Assembly (NCBI RefSeq): GCF_032854445.1
Contig: NC_088295.1
Location: 84,738,644-84,802,643 of the forward strand
Reading direction: 5' to 3'
Source of the DNA: Liolophura sinensis
Lineage: Eukaryota > Mollusca > Polyplacophora > Chitonida > Chitonidae
DNA: 64,000 nt
This document shows positions 1 through 13,973 of this stretch, one piece after another; position 1 is the stretch's first letter; each line of letters starts with the position of its first letter. The notes below the pieces were generated by a model. The model was given only the letters and a program-made list of their open reading frames with translations, made no database searches and had not been told where the DNA came from. The position numbers and the translations under genes were made by a program.

Positions 1-651
1 TCAGAGAGAATACCGCCTGATGACTCTGCTGATCCATCCTTCACAGCTGACTGAGACCCTCCAGAAATACCCACAGTGCCCTACTGAGGTCAAGCAGTGG
101 GCAAACAGCACCGTGAAAGTGCCCAGAGTATGTGAAAAGACTGGAATACTTAACTGACCATTGACTTTGTGGGCTTTCAAGCTTGTGCCCAGGCGGGTGA
201 TAACATTGCATTAGTGAAAGTCCGTACATCCAAAATTGGCTGTTATTGCTAGGTTGTTGGCCTTTGATTGGACCAGGTACGTTTGTCAATGATGGCCATA
301 AACTGGTCTCAAGACATTTCTTGTGGACTGTATTATAGCTGTGGCACTTAGGCCTAGGGTAATTTTCATTCACAGACACCAGTTAAAAACGGACGGAAAA
401 GGGACCGATGCGTCAGGGAGAACTGTGGTGGGCTATTGTCTTTCTGAGAGCAGACGTTAGCGAGACACAACAGTTTAGTCTCATGAGGAAGAATGCTTGA
501 GTAATGCAATTCTACTCCTATCAATGACCTCTTGTGTGTACCTGAGATGAACTACCCAGAAAGAAAGACTGAAGAGGTCCCTTACGTCTTCAACAGTAGT
601 ATACCTCCGTCTAGTTTCTACTGGACGCTCATCTTTGTGCCACAGTTCCAC
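1..651. other. no recognisable gene
   Basis: The short open stretches on both strands show no family motif, repetitive structure or splice context that would support coding. I see nothing to annotate up to the small MITE that begins at 652. Confidence 0.5.
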
Positions 652-787
652 GGCCCAGTTTCACAAAGATGTCTTACATGTACGATACTACATGTATACG
701 GCAATGGTAGGGTAACTCTCACCTACAAAATATCGAACGACAAATGTACGATAAAGAATGTCGTACACCACTTTGTGAAACTGGACC
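652..787. mobile_element. small MITE with terminal inverted repeats
   Basis: The left end GGCCCAGTTTCACAAAG (652-668) is matched in inverted orientation by CTTTGTGAAACTGGACC at 771-787, with one mismatch. Weaker inverted similarity (TACATGTACGAT against TGTCGTACA) continues inward. The whole is about 136 bp and has no coding capacity, which fits a non-autonomous DNA transposon. I could not identify a clear target-site duplication, so the superfamily is open. The reading frame spanning it (532-822) is explained by the element and is not evidence for a gene. Confidence 0.6.
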
Positions 788-3700
788 CTGTTTTGGAGCA
801 GTTTGAGAAGGTTTTGGAATAATGATGACCTTCTAGATTAGGCTTGTATAAATACAAAGAGCTAGAATAAATATTATTGATTCATACATGTATACAGAAC
901 TTAGTATACACGTGCTAATCCGTTACCCTAATCAGAACAAACTTTGCATAAATGACGATGTATTATTTATTCATTTACTGATATATTTATTCATATACTC
1001 CGGAATATGAAAACATTTTAAAGTTGCATTGTATTAACACAAAACTTGGTATCAGAGTGTGTATGAAATCATATCTGTTATGGCTGCAATATGCATTAAA
1101 GATATTTTTTTCATAGAACCTTTCATTCGGTCGGCTCAAATTATGGTATCTATGATGTGTTTGGTGTCTTTGATATGTTTGGTTTCGGGTGTATTTGATG
1201 TGGTTGGTTCATAATCATGCCTGGTATATAACTGTAAAAACTTTGAACATCCAGGTATGGATATTTTGTTTCCTGAGGAAGATCGAAAGTTTGGAGTTTG
1301 GCCCAAAATGGGGTTGGGAGACAGGCCCAGGTTCTATGAGGTCTGTTGTTTGTATATAGCATCTCTGGTCATGGTCAGCTGGAAAATAAGCGGAAAACCA
1401 TGTATAGTAATCTTTAGTCTTAGTGTTTTGCAAGTATTTTTATTTCCTTGAAGGTGAAGGCCATCTTGATGACGGTCAACTCGGAAGCTCAAATCTGCAT
1501 GTACATCGTCGGAATAATTGTTTCAACGTCAATATGCAGACTGATTTTCTTTTGAAGATGATCTTATGATGAAATCATGACGACAGATTCTGTCCGAGTA
1601 TTAGTAAGGAATTAAAATTTGCTTGAATTTTTACTTAAACAGTTATTGTCGACTATACAAATCTTATTTAATTTGCTTAAAGGTTACCGTTGATTTGGCG
1701 TACAACCAAAATAATACATTTTTAAGTCTGGATAATCTTGGATGCGTAGAATAGATAAAAGCCAATCTAGAGTCTAGATAGAATATGGAGTTTCCATACA
1801 TTTGTCTATCGGCGTTGTCCAGCTTTCTACCAGATAATCTGTGCCCTGTCTCTTAGTGAAATTGAAGTTTCCAGCCTGTCCGCAGCTGGTTTGATTATAA
1901 AAGCTGGAAAAGTGAACGGTTCAGGTGTTCAAGCGAAATGTACACCAATAGCAGGTGTACACCGCTGTTCGAGATGACATTACCATAAATAGAGGTATAC
2001 ATATATAAATATTTAAAATATAAAAGTTTATACCTTCTTGGTTTGACTTGCATGTGGTCCCAGTCTTGACCTGTGGATGGACGGAAAACCCATGCAGAAG
2101 TGAACACCAAGCGCTAATTTTTTCATTAAGTGATGCCCGTTTCAGGCGCAAGTGGTGAAGCCTTCACAAGGTATGAGTCGGATCGCTGTACAAAGACATA
2201 TTTTTTTTATAGCAGTCGATTATTGTGTCAGTCTTGTTACAATTCACTCTGTTCAACATAGGAAAGGCCACTTTTGTGACCACTGCTCCAGACGTATGGT
2301 ATAAGAGCGAGTTTTAATCTCCAATTAGGTTCTCTAATGTTTTTCGTTCAGCAAGCTATTAGTTTAATAAATTGTGCATTGAATTTTTGATATCCAATCT
2401 TATCCCATTTTCAGGCAAAAGAAAGGTAAAATGGTCCTATTGCATATGTATCGCTACTAGAAAATGGAAACAAATTCAGAGAAACTGTTGAATTCTGTAA
2501 TGTCATCTTGTAGGGGAAAAAGTCTGACCATGTGGAAAGTTAAACGAAGCGGGTAGATTATCTCTTATAAAATGATTTATTAATTTAACTTAATTTAATG
2601 ATTAACGTTGTTCTCAAGAATTTTACACATATTCGGTGGGTATCGGGTTAATGACGGAAGAAACTACGACGCCAGGAGTAAGCGAGCGGCCTTTTCCAGG
2701 TACTTCATTAGCTCCATGATTTAAATGCGCGGCCGCTAGCTAACGAGATGGATTCGAGTATGCGACCTTGACCGAAGACTTCTCCTTTTCTGTGATGTGC
2801 CATGGCATGCTTGGCAATGGTTATACATGTATTGTCAAGCTCAAACAAAAGGCAAATTTACCAGAACATGTGTTCTGAAAGCCTCTGAAGTGTTTCAAGG
2901 AATTAAACGCCCAGTGTGAGTAGTGTTTTGCGTTTGGAGTAAGAAACTTGTACGATCAGTAGATATACACACGCTGGTCCATATGTTGTCGCGTCCATCC
3001 ACCGTTTGCCTGCTGAGATGTTCAATCTAATGACACAGACTCGATGAACCGAGTAGATTAGCAACCAGTTCACATATGAGCCATGTTACTCTTGTCTGAT
3101 CTCTGTGCTGCCTTTACATCCCCTCCATCAGTAATCATCGATTTATTTGAACACTCATATATACCTGCCCCTCCAGTTGATTCAATATAACCCACTCGTT
3201 CTAAAATGATTTTCATATGTTTGGCCAAAGTCTTTGTACCTGTGTAGCTTCAAAGGTCTCGATGACCCCGGGGCCAATGGCGGAGATGCCTCTTAATTCC
3301 GCCTGTCGCACACAGTTTTCTTTATTTGTAGCTGGGAGAAGCGCCCTTGCATTTGTTGGCCGCCTACATTACCACAGGTTTGGGCTACATGAGGCAATGC
3401 TGCATGTCGTGTCGCTGTGAGAAGACAGATTGTAAAATCATTACTGTCGAAATCCTGTATTCAAACTCGGCCTACCATTATTTGGTGGGTCAAGCAACTG
3501 AACTCACTTTGATTTACTTCAAATTTATTTTTCTTTTATTGTTGCGATGAAGAATTCTGATTAAAAACTAAATTCTTCAAGAGCTGTACCATCACAATCA
3601 TATGGGTGAAATTCTGCCCATAAGGCAACAAGTCTCGATTTTCCTGCACAGGAATAACAACCAAACGGTGTGTATTTACTGAGACAAACCCAGACATGGA

Positions 3701-4480
3701 AAAATTGTGTGTAGTATACACATGTATAGTAACAACCAAAAATGTTGGGTGGTTTGGTAGGTAGATGTTGATAGCACAAGATCGCTGTGGAGCTATAGGC
3801 TAGTTCTATTAGATGTTCGTCCTCATCCATTTGGGTCTGTGGAGCACTACTCAAGCCCTTAAAACTAATCTTTAATGTGGGAGCTTAAGCATGCTTAAGA
3901 ACACTTGAAATTCAGGATTTAAGCAATTTTGGAGATCCGAGAAAGGTAAGTTTTGTTTATAAACCTATCATGTGGAAGGCAGTGTCGGTGGGGAAGATTT
4001 GTTTGATTCACACTTTTTACTGATTTCCGGAAAGTCTGTTTGTCAAAATTGAACCAAAATGCTGGTGGATACAAAAGTACTATGTACCTGTAAATAAATG
4101 AAGTTCCCGTGTGACCTACGGTTTCCGCCGTATAGTGAGGTGACGAAAACTTTTAATAATCTTTTAAAGAACCACTACGGATCGAGCTGAAATTTGGTAG
4201 GCTGTTACAACATTCACACAACATCAAAGTTTACACATGACGTTGAATTCCAGTGAAGACTGGAAGTTCGTCATAGATCATGTGACGTCACGTAATGAAC
4301 TATTTTTAAAAATTTAATGCCAGGAGTATGAAGATAAATGTATTATAGATGGCCTGTTGATCTCGAATATTGTTTTATGTTTTTCTACGATGTATAATTT
4401 TTATGTAATTTTTATCACATGGCCGGACACCACTGCTGCTGTAAAGCTGAAAATTGCTCAGCAGGTAGGTCAACTACTGC
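788..4480. other. no recognisable gene
   Basis: This is AT-rich sequence with only short, unrelated open stretches. I see no conserved protein motif, RNA gene, or repeat with clear structure. Exons shorter than about 60 codons could be missed by eye. Confidence 0.5.
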
Positions 4481-4489
4481 TCTTCGTTT

Positions 4490-4600
4490 TAACCTTATTC
4501 GTCTTTCACTTGCCTTTCAATCGCTAGACAACACACGTTAGGGGTTCAAACCCGGCCTTGGACCGAGAATTTTTAGATGCACGCTTGTGAGACCTTTATG
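4490..4600 (+). repeat. possible tRNA-derived SINE fragment (B-box-like)
   Basis: The string GGGGTTCAAACCCGGCC near 4540-4556 is a near-perfect tRNA T-arm / pol III B-box. It is preceded by a stretch resembling the 5' part of a tRNA-derived element. No complete tRNA cloverleaf can be drawn from the flanking bases, so this is more likely a SINE remnant than a tRNA gene. The 3' limit is approximate. Confidence 0.35.
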
Positions 4601-5229
4601 ACAATAAGCAATCGACAAAGCTCGTGAGGCCGTTTGCGCAGTCTAGCTTTTGTTGAAGAATACTTCCCTTACACCAGTATGGTGTGCATATCTGATGGTT
4701 TACGTCGGCCACTTCGCTTGCTTTTACTCATAAAACCGACTTGCATCGTCCGTTTAAGTGAAACTTTCTTGAGTATCCTGCGTTCAGTAATAATGACACA
4801 AACAAACAAATACAGATAGGGATTACTTTTCTATATATAAGTAGATGTATAGCATAGCGAGATAGATATATGATGATCTTTCTGTTTGCTAGATGACAGA
4901 TTAATTATTTGCACATATATACATATATATCAGTCTAACACTGACAATTACTAACATCCCGTGGAAATGGAAATCTGTACTGTTGGTCGCGCCCTTGCTT
5001 TGTCGGGAAATCAGACCATGGTCATGTAAGAGAAGTATTCTTGTGTAAGGTGTAAAATACGATAATAAATCCTTCTCCCAGACACCCATGACATAAATGG
5101 TGCGTACGAATAGGCCAGTCTGTCAGTGGGAATTCCTAAATGAAAGGCCAAAGCTCACCAATACAGTACTATTTTTCTCTACATATAGCTACTCATTTAC
5201 GAGTTTGACGTTAGCTTGATCTATTTGAT
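4601..5229. other. no recognisable gene; left flank of the tandem array
   Basis: I see no similarity here to the part of the array unit that should precede the 24-bp minisatellite (compare 11.1-11.65 kb). The array therefore appears to start abruptly within the minisatellite at about 5.23 kb. Confidence 0.45.
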
Positions 5230-5239
5230 GCACATGGGT

Positions 5240-5560
5240 TATGATGTCTGGTTTGTATTTCCGGATTATGTCTGCTTTGTATTCATGGACTATGTCTGGT
5301 TTGTATTCATGGACTATGGCCGGTTTGTATTCATAGAGTATGTCCGGTTTATATTCATGGACTAAGTCGTACTTAGTGTACTGCTGAATCATGCTTGTTT
5401 TTTACTGCCGGATTATGCTTGTTTTGAACTTTCGAATTCTGTCTTGTTTGTATAGCAGACAATACTACTGGTGTGTGTTGTCGGACTTTTCTGGTTTGTA
5501 CTCCTTGACTATGTCTGGTTTGTAATAACGGATTATACTTGCTTTGTATTGTCGGATTAT
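5240..5560 (+). repeat. 24-bp minisatellite, array copy 1
   Basis: The period is 24 bp (core TTTGTATTCATGGACTATGT plus four bases). It is cleanest at about 5240-5350 and degenerate toward 5560. Because 24 is a multiple of three, the complement stays open as an eight-residue peptide repeat (EYKPDIVH-like) at 5189-5392. That is a by-product of the period, not evidence of a gene. The related repeat in copies 2 and 3 has the core TTTGTATTACCGGATTATGT. Confidence 0.8.
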
Positions 5561-6522
5561 CTCTGTAATAAATCCCACTCTTTTAACAATGTCACAATCG
5601 TGAGTAAATTTCCAATTCAGAAGAGTGCCGAGATTAGTTATCTTCAAAATATCAAGATGCAGGTTCTTTTTTGTAGATATATATCGTAATACCACTGCAA
5701 TTGTCCACATTTTCCCGAAGCGGCCGAAAATCAGGGTTAATCCCTAGTGAAGCCTAACACTTAAAACTTTTGGCAATGTTTGTTGTTCTTCGCTTTATGT
5801 AGCGCATGTGTGGAGTGTAGGTCAGTCCTGTGTCAATGTGTTCCAGTTTGACACTACTGCAGACCCGTTGGGATTGGGACCAACCTGCTAGAAAGAGTCG
5901 TTTAGATGATCTCACGCCATAAGAAACGGCGAGAGAAAACACTTTCGTGTGTGCCGATGAGGTTTCTTCAAAGTGGACCATCTCCACGATATGGCCGATA
6001 TATTGCCGATGTGGCGTTAAGCCATAATCATCCATTCATTCAAAAGTGGACCAGTTGTGCCCCTGGGGTCTGGTTACAACGTTGTCTGTGGTATAAGATG
6101 ATTTGCTCACCAGTCGGTAACGTATTGACCTTCTGTGAAAGTTTTGACAATTAGGAGAAGTTTCTGTACTACTGATAACGCCAAACTCGCACATTTAAGA
6201 CTTGCTTGGCAAACTGAGTAATTGAATTGTATATTTCCTTTAATGGTAGCGTGTAACCGGGTTGTCTGTAAGTAGTGGAGCGATCAAACAGTTCTATAGT
6301 TAGTAAGATACGTTTGTTGCTATTTGATAAGTCGTGACGTAGCTGATGGATCAACCCGAAAGCTGAACTGACATTGTAATATGCAACTCCAGTCTAATAC
6401 TGACTTCCAGTTAGGGCTGTGTGATTGGTCTTACATAAGGTGACTAACTAAAGAAAGAAGGATGGCTGGCAGGGTGGATGCCGTTAGGCCTTTGGCTACA
6501 ACATTGGAAGATAGCTATTAAG

Positions 6523-6607
6523 AGGACCCCCCCCCCCCCCCCAAAGAAAAAAACAAAAAAAAAACAAACAATCACACACACGCACACACGCGCGCGCGCA
6601 CACACAG
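6523..6607. repeat. low-complexity C/CA/CG tract
   Basis: A run of C, then A-rich sequence, then alternating CA and CG dinucleotides. It lies at the position where copies 2 and 3 carry shorter CA tracts (near 13.17 and 19.91 kb), so it is a locally expanded simple repeat inside the array unit. Confidence 0.8.
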
Positions 6608-7270
6608 AGATTCTATTCTCAGTGAAAAAATAACATAATCCTTTATGCATCTTTCTTTTGGTTCCCACTTAAAAGTCAATAAGGTCTGAAAAAGCAGTGA
6701 AAAGTAGACACGCAGTTCAGGCGCTTGTGTGATGAATGCTGTCAATGCTTTACAATTATTAATCGTGGGTTAGGTCAAGCTTACGACTTCATAATTGGCA
6801 GTCTCGGCAGTTCCTGGCAGGGTGCACAGCGCAAGTGTGAAGGTCAAGTACGGACGGGCCTGGTGTCAGTATATCATATGACTGGGTACGGCGTCATGCC
6901 TGACAACTTGTCTTATAGTGAGTTTGTGTTCATCTGAACCAGGGGGTACAGATATTTCAACATTGGGAACGATATGGTAGAAGGAAACAGTGTACGGATA
7001 TGGTCGAAAGAGAGACCCTTTTTGCCTCCGCTCAATCTCCCTTATAAAGGCGAAACACCTTCTCTTGAACTATGTATATATTTAAAGACACAGAGGTCAT
7101 TTGAAAGATAAGAACTTCTAGTCATTTAGGTAGGTTGGAGTGGTGTTTAAAATATGGTAATATGACAGCACTGTAAATACATCGTCATGTGGATGTGCAA
7201 TATGATCGCTTTTGTATTGCTTGCGAGTCGCGCTTATTTTTATGGACGGCGTCCTTATTTTATGCACGGG

Positions 7271-7517
7271 TAGCCTCCGTGGCCGTTGGGACTAGTTCAC
7301 CAGAGCGGGGAAATGACCCGAGTCTTCCATCAATTCGGTCGCTGTCAATTCAAGTCTAGCTCAGGCTGGCTCCTTCGGCCGTACGTGGGAAAGTCTTCCA
7401 GCAACCTACGGATGGACGTGGGTTTCCTCTCAGATTCTGCCCGTTTTCTTCCCACCATAATGCTGGTCACCGTCGTTTAAGTGAAATATCCTTGAGTACG
7501 ACAAAAAACTCCAATCA
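7271..7517 (+). repeat. full-length tRNA-derived SINE (array copy 1)
   Basis: It opens with a tRNA-like head (GCCTCCGTGGCC..., then ATGACCCGAG and a degraded B-box around TCAATTCAAGTC). The family's conserved body follows (GTACGTGGGAAAGTCTTCCA, CCACCATAATGCTGG, AAGTGAAATATCCTTGAGTA). It has the same architecture as the copies at 11769-11952 and 57680-57924. The insertion is absent from array copies 2 and 3. No clear target-site duplication was found. Confidence 0.8.
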
Positions 7518-7561
7518 CTTAACTGTCGATGACTTTTTCCTTCAACACGAGTAAAAGAATC

Positions 7562-7690
7562 TGTGGCCTCCGTACACGGCTAATGGACTAGCATACCAGC
7601 GCAGGAGAATGACCCAGGAGCCTGTCAGCACTGCGGTCGTTGAGTTCAGCTGCAGCTCGAAATGTCATGCTGGCTCAGATCAGTTCTAAT
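7562..7690 (+). repeat. tRNA-derived SINE, 5' half only
   Basis: It shares the head of the SINE family (GGCCTCCGT..., GCGCAGGAGAATGACCCAGG, GCGGTCGTTGAGTTCAGC). It lacks the conserved body with the CCACCATAATGCTGG segment. It sits about 45 bp downstream of a full-length copy in the same orientation. Confidence 0.65.
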
Positions 7691-9733
7691 AGGTTTCATT
7701 ACTGTGTCTAACTACCAACGGTAGCTAAGTTAGTTCAAGGCGTACAGATTGTTTTAATCTTTTTAACTCGCCATGGATGCTGAACAGTGTAATGTCAGAT
7801 TGTTGCAAAGTTTACCTCGTATAGCCTTGATGGCGTCTGAAGGCCCTGTTCGTGGTGTTTCCTCTTTACGCCAAAAGACTTGGATTTCCCCATCTCCCTA
7901 CTGTCAAGTCAGTCTTAGTTATTTTCGTCGCGTGCTTTTTGATTATTTGTCCTAAAATTAGGACACGGACCCCGTGGTCTGCTGATCTTTAATTCACTCC
8001 ACTAAACATCTCCCACGGTCAAAGTCAGTGTTTTTCACAACAAGTGCCTTTTTCTGAGGTTCATGTTTTATTAAATTAGCCTCGTTCTCCAGGTTGACTC
8101 TACTTAGGTCTTTTCACTTCTCAGATTTTTTTGTGTCATCCATCTTGTCAGCCTGTCACATTTAGAGACAGAACGAAGGAGCCACAATAAACTGTACCGT
8201 CTGGTCTTATCTTGTTGTGGAAAGCTGAAGTGGAATCTCCTGTTTTGCGTTTAAAAAACAAAGTACTGTCAGAACAATATATTTTCCCTCTGGGATGTCT
8301 GCTGTTGTTTAAGAATCGTCTCAACAGTTACTGTAACAGTTACTTCTGATTTAAAGGAAAAAAACGCTAACGCATAATAAAAGGAAAAGCAAAATTGCTT
8401 TCTGGCTGTCGAAAAACATATTATCCACAAGTAAGAAACGGCCATCATTACTTTTGAAATTGGTGGCCAGAATTTAACGCGACCACCCACCGTGTGTTGA
8501 TTTATCCGTAAAAATTATGACTTGCTTCGAACTTCTTTGTGTTAATCACTATGTCTATCTGCTGATGCTTCGTATACTGATGTAAGTAATCCGTAATCAT
8601 TATGCATAACTTCTGGTCTTTCTTGTGTTAAATAATCCGCAGTCATCATTCATATCCTCGGGCTTTTCTTGCTTAAAATAGTGCAGAAATATTATGCCAT
8701 AGGCAATTCTTATGTTAAGCAATGCGTAAAGATTCTGGCTAGATTCTGGCCATATTTATATCAATAATATTACGACTAAATCAGTTTTCATCCAATGTAT
8801 TCTTTAGAGTATGCAACTTATCTGAAACAACCGTGATAATTTCAGTTGAAATGAACACTCTGTTAAGACTGTTCTGTAGAAAAGCATCTAGGTTTAGCTG
8901 AGAGTTTCTCAAACGATGGCAGATACAAATGGAAGATGCGAGCTCCCTACCCGAACTTGCTCAGTCAATTGAACGAATGGAGCGTCCCTCTTTCTTCATT
9001 TGTCCGGCTTGACGCGGAGACGTGAAGAGGAAACTTGTGTAGAACTTCCTGTGTGGTTTATTCACTGTTTCGTGTTCCACCACACTGGTTTGTGGAATGT
9101 TGAGCAGTACATTTACTCATTTAGAGGACAGGCTTTCGAATCCGGCTGCGTAATTGCTGGTCTGAAATCAGACATGGGTTTATCATTAGAATGCCTGGGA
9201 TAGTGTCGCAATCAACTGTGTGCTTGTGACTTCTTGAACACTGTGGAAGTTTGGACTTGAACAAACCTCTCACGTAATGTGATGGAGTAGTGTGACGTGA
9301 GTTGGCGATTGTTTGTTTCATCTTAACAATGCAGGGCAGATTATGGAGCGAAAATGAAAGTGGTGCTAAAAGCAGTCGGTGGTCGGAACGCATCAAATTG
9401 CATAACTGGAAATTCAGCTCTTTACACGAACGTGGAAAAAATAGCCTTCTAACAAGAACCTATAGGCAAAATCAATAAAAACTCTCATAATGAACTCATT
9501 GTGTTATTGGAAATTCGATACTCAAGGTTTTAGTATGGTAATTATTGCTTGCCGGCAATAACCAATCGGCCAAGTCTCCAGTTAGACGCCAAGAGTTCGA
9601 AGAAACTACATGTTATTGGAGGTTTGCTAAAGGTACTTCTGGAGGTGGCTATTTATTTTGTAAGTCAGTGATTGCTGCTTTGTCGATGATGTCTTCCACG
9701 AAACGATATTCACATTTCATCTCAGCTCATAAT

Positions 9734-9837
<104 letters not shown>

Positions 9838-11689
9838 CGAGTGCGATGTGAGTACAGTGACCCTGTAAGGTCAGGAAGGAATGGAACAGGAAAGACGTAC
9901 GTTTCTGTTTCAGTGAATTTAATCAGAATGGCCGTTTCTAGAAAACACGATACAATTTGATTGCCTACTTATGATAAATCACGCCGTTCTGTTCATTCCT
10001 TTAGGTTATCTAAAGGTTGAATTCTATACGTTTACTCTTACTTACATTTTCTAGCACACCACAATGAAAATACAAAGGAAATCGAGGTTTTCTGTCTCAT
10101 ACTCTTTGGAGTTCCGGTATGTTTCATTACTCCGCGGTGCAGCCGCTTGAAAAATTCGAGCTCAGTTTGATATTACAGTCCATATTTTGATTTGAATTTA
10201 AATGAGTTATGATTAAATTGTGAAAATTAATGTAAGATTGCTTTATTGTATTGCAGTATAAAGACGATAAGAGCCTAAATGCGATTTTCTTTGTTGGAGT
10301 AATTTGATTTTGGGATAAAGATTTGATGGAAGTAGGACAAGGCGTTGGAATTTGTACCTGAGGTTGAATTCAGAGTGTCTTTTTCAGGGGCTTATGGTAA
10401 CGCACAACAACGCCTTGAAGTACGTGACCAGACTATCGTGTACTGTGTATTGTTTGCCTGTAGGGATTATTATCGATTTTTTTTACAGTATATATTCCCT
10501 GCGTATAAATACCTGTTTTTATTAATTGACAGTGTATGTTATTACCAGAATCCAGCGGCTTTTCAACATAGATCCCAAGAGCTTGGCTTGATCGAGCTGA
10601 AAGTTGTCTTGGTCGCGTTGAAAGTCGTACTAGTCGAGGTCACAGATTACAGCAGTGAGGATGTACTCCAGTAGCATAACGTCACAAATGAGGATTACAG
10701 TACAGTGAACCTCAAGTCAAGACTGAGGCAATATAAACTCGATTAATAATATATACCCACGCAAATGTAAATTATGCTTAATATAAAAAGTCTTGACACT
10801 TATGAGATAACACATTACTGGATACAATGTGCATATATAAAGACGTGAACTCCGTAAATTGCACACCATACCACACTGATCATATCCCACAGTATAGGCT
10901 GTGGTTGGCGTGATGCGTGAAATGTTAGATGTCAGATGAAAAGGAACTGTGTGTAAAAAATGTGTAAACGTGTAAACATCTCAGTATACTGACACATACA
11001 ATGTAGGTGACGGTTTCGCGTGAACACTCTTGCGTTGTTGTCAGTGTGCTGTGCGTAATCCGTGGCGCGAACCAGTTGATACCACGTGTCATTCAGATGT
11101 CAATAGCGGTGAGAGACACTTGTAATGAAGTATCCTAATTCTATGTAGTATTTGATGAGGTCTGTTATAATCCCTACAGACTCCTGATGAGGTCTGTTAT
11201 AATCCCTACAGACTCCATTCTGCAGTGTATTTAAGCTTTTAACAACACGGCGAATAAGAAAGAAAGAAAGAAAAAAAAATAATGACAAAGAAATCTAGAG
11301 CGTATAGGCCCTATAGAGTTGGAACCTCTCGTGTACAATTGCCCAATAGGGCACTGGATAGGCTGCTCGAAAGAAAAGCGTCAAATATTAGATTGGGATA
11401 CCCACCGTGTATTAAAGAATTTTTCTATGCACCCATTTTCCCCAGCACTCATTTATACCAATTCACAAAGACGCAATCGTTACTGTAACACTGTACTGTA
11501 ACTCTGGTTACAAGTAACAGAGAAATTGCCATTAAAATTAAATACCCTCGTGGAAAAAGCCGTGAATAAAAGGGACTGTACAACATACGAAACAGGCCAT
11601 TAGTAATTCCACATGTTCTGAAAGTTACCACTTAGACTAAGCACACAGTGTCCTTTTATTCCAGGTAACGTGAGTTGTTTTTATTAAGA

Positions 11690-12215
11690 AAGATTATGCA
11701 GGGTTTGTTTTACCGGGCTATATCTAATTTGTTTTACCAGATTATGTCTGGTTTGTATTACCGGATTAGGGGGCCTCCGCGGCTCAGTTGTTTAGCGCGC
11801 TAGCGCAGGGTAATGACCCAGGAACCTTTCATCAATGCGGTCGCTGTGAGTTCAAGTCCAGTTCATGCTGTCATCCTGTCCGATCGTACGTGGGAATATC
11901 TGGCAGCAACCTGTGGATGGTCGTGGGTTTTCTCCCACTATAATGCTGGCCGCCGGATTACGCTGGTTTGTAATGACATGTCATATCTGGTTTGATTTTA
12001 CCGGATTATGTCTAGTTTGTTTTACCGGGCTGTGTCTGATTTTGTATTATCGGGTTATGTCTGGTTTGTATTACCGGATTATGTCTGGTTTGTTTTACCA
12101 GGCTGTGCCTGGTTTGTATTACCGGGTTATGTCTAGTTTGTATTGCTGGACTATGTCTGGTTTGTGTTACCCGGCTATGTCTGGTTTGTATTACCGGACA
12201 ATGTCTGATTTCTAT
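11690..12215 (+). repeat. 24-bp minisatellite, array copy 2 (interrupted)
   Basis: Units such as TGTCTGGTTTGTATTACCGG repeat with a 24-bp period before and after the SINE at 11769-11952. It is open in several frames because the period is divisible by three, which produces the 131-residue repetitive frame at 11865-12260. I do not regard that as a gene. Confidence 0.85.
11769..11952 (+). repeat. SINE inserted in the minisatellite
   Basis: It has a good tRNA-like head. An A-box-like GGCTCAGTTGTTTAGCGCGC and a B-box-like GAGTTCAAGTCC are followed by the family body, ending at ...CATAATGCTGGC. It is flanked by CCGGATTA at 11761-11768 and 11953-11960. That is consistent with a target-site duplication, although the same string occurs in the minisatellite itself. 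The 3' tail of the family is missing. Confidence 0.8.
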
Positions 12216-13973
12216 TACCCTCTTTTATTCTGCCACAGTGAACAGTTAAAATGGTTTTAGAAGGCTACGGGGATTTGCTACTTTCAAAATCGCAAGGTTC
12301 ATATGTCCATGTGTAGATATAGGTCCTATTAATAATGCGAATTACCACACTGCGATGCTTGACGCAGTCTTACAATCGTTGTCAATCCTTAGTGAAGCCC
12401 AGCACTTTTGGCAATGTTTGCTGTTCTTTGCATATAGCGCATGTGTCAGTCCTGGTGGGGTGTCACGTATGGTGTCTTCGGTACGGCGTTCCAGTTAGAC
12501 AGCACTACAAACCCATTGGAATTGAGACCAGCCTGGTACAAAAAGTCGTTTAAATGACCCCACGCTATAAGAGACATCGAGAGAAAACACTTTCGTGTGC
12601 CGATGAGGTTTCCACAATAGGGGTCCAATACCACTGCTGTCTGGTTACCACATTTTTTGTGATATAACGTGATTTGCCCAGCAGTCAGAAACCTACTGAC
12701 TTTCTGTGTAAGTTTTGACAGTTAGGAGAAGTTTCTGTACTACTGATTGCGCCAAACTCGCACATCCAACACTTGCTCGGCAAACTGAATAACTGAATTG
12801 ATTTTACTTTATCGGTAGCGTGTAACCGGGTTTTAGCTGAGCAGAGGTGCAATAAAACAGTTCGATAGTTAGCAAGACACATTTGTTGCCATTTGATGAC
12901 TCGTGACGTAGCTGATGGATTAACACGAAAGCTGAACTGACATTTTAAAATGCCGTTCCAGTCTAATGCTGACTTTAGGTAAGGGCCGTGCGATTGGTCT
13001 TACGTAAGGCGACTAACTAAAGGAAAAGGGATGGCTGGCAGGGTGAATGCCGTTAGGACTGGTCGTGGAGAAACAAGCCCAGAGATAAGATTGTGTTATC
13101 CCGATACTTAACTGTAGTTACATTAGCTTTGGCTGCAACATTTGAAGATAGCTGACAAGAGAAAAAAGCCCCAAAACACACACACACACAGTCGCGTTAA
13201 AAAATTTCTATTCTCAGTTAAAAATAGCCAAATCGTTTATATATCTTTTCTTTGGTTCCCACTCGAAAGTCAATAAAGTTTAAAAAAGCAGTGAAAAGTA
13301 GGCACGCAGTTCAGGCGCTTGTGTGATGAATGCTGTCAATGCTTTACTATTATTAGCCCTGATTTGGGTCAAGCTTAAGACTTCATAATTGGCAGTCTCG
13401 GCAGTTCCTGGCAGGGTGCACAGCGCAAGTGTGAAGGTCAAACACGGACGGGCCTGGTGTCAGTATATCATATGACTGGGTACGTCGTCATGCCCGACAA
13501 CTTGTCTTATAGTGAGTTTGTGTTCATCAGAACCAGGGGTACAAATATGTTGTCAATGGGACCGAAAAAGTAGACGGAAACAGCCCATTAGTATGATGGA
13601 AAGAATGAAACACTTTCTCTTGAATAGTATAGGTATATATATTTGATATCTCGTTTTATAAGGACAGCACTATAAATATATCGTCACGTGGGCTTGTTGT
13701 ATGACCGCTTTTATATAAATACGTAAATAAATATAAAAAATCTACATGATTAGTGCTCGTTTTTAAATTCGGCATACGCGAAAAAAAATGAACCTTTCGT
13801 ACTGGCTAAGTTAGAGTACTACTTTTTCTGTATTTCAAAGAATACATAAGTACACTTCTCAGACTTAAATGTCGCAAAAATCGTTATTGGTAGGTCACTG
13901 ATTTGCACTCAGCAGAAGAACAAGTACCTGTCGGCCCCATGTCAGTATCCTGTGAGTGGGCGGGCCATCACGC

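Noticed and set aside
4540-4556. tRNA gene suggested by a perfect T-arm-like string
   Set aside because: No acceptor, D-arm or anticodon stem can be paired around it; more consistent with a SINE B-box.
9121-9396. 91-codon minus-strand frame repeated almost identically at 16767-17042
   Set aside because: The two copies are nearly identical DNA from a recent duplication or conversion. The third copy (22.85-23.12 kb) breaks the frame with a deletion, so there is no sign of coding constraint.
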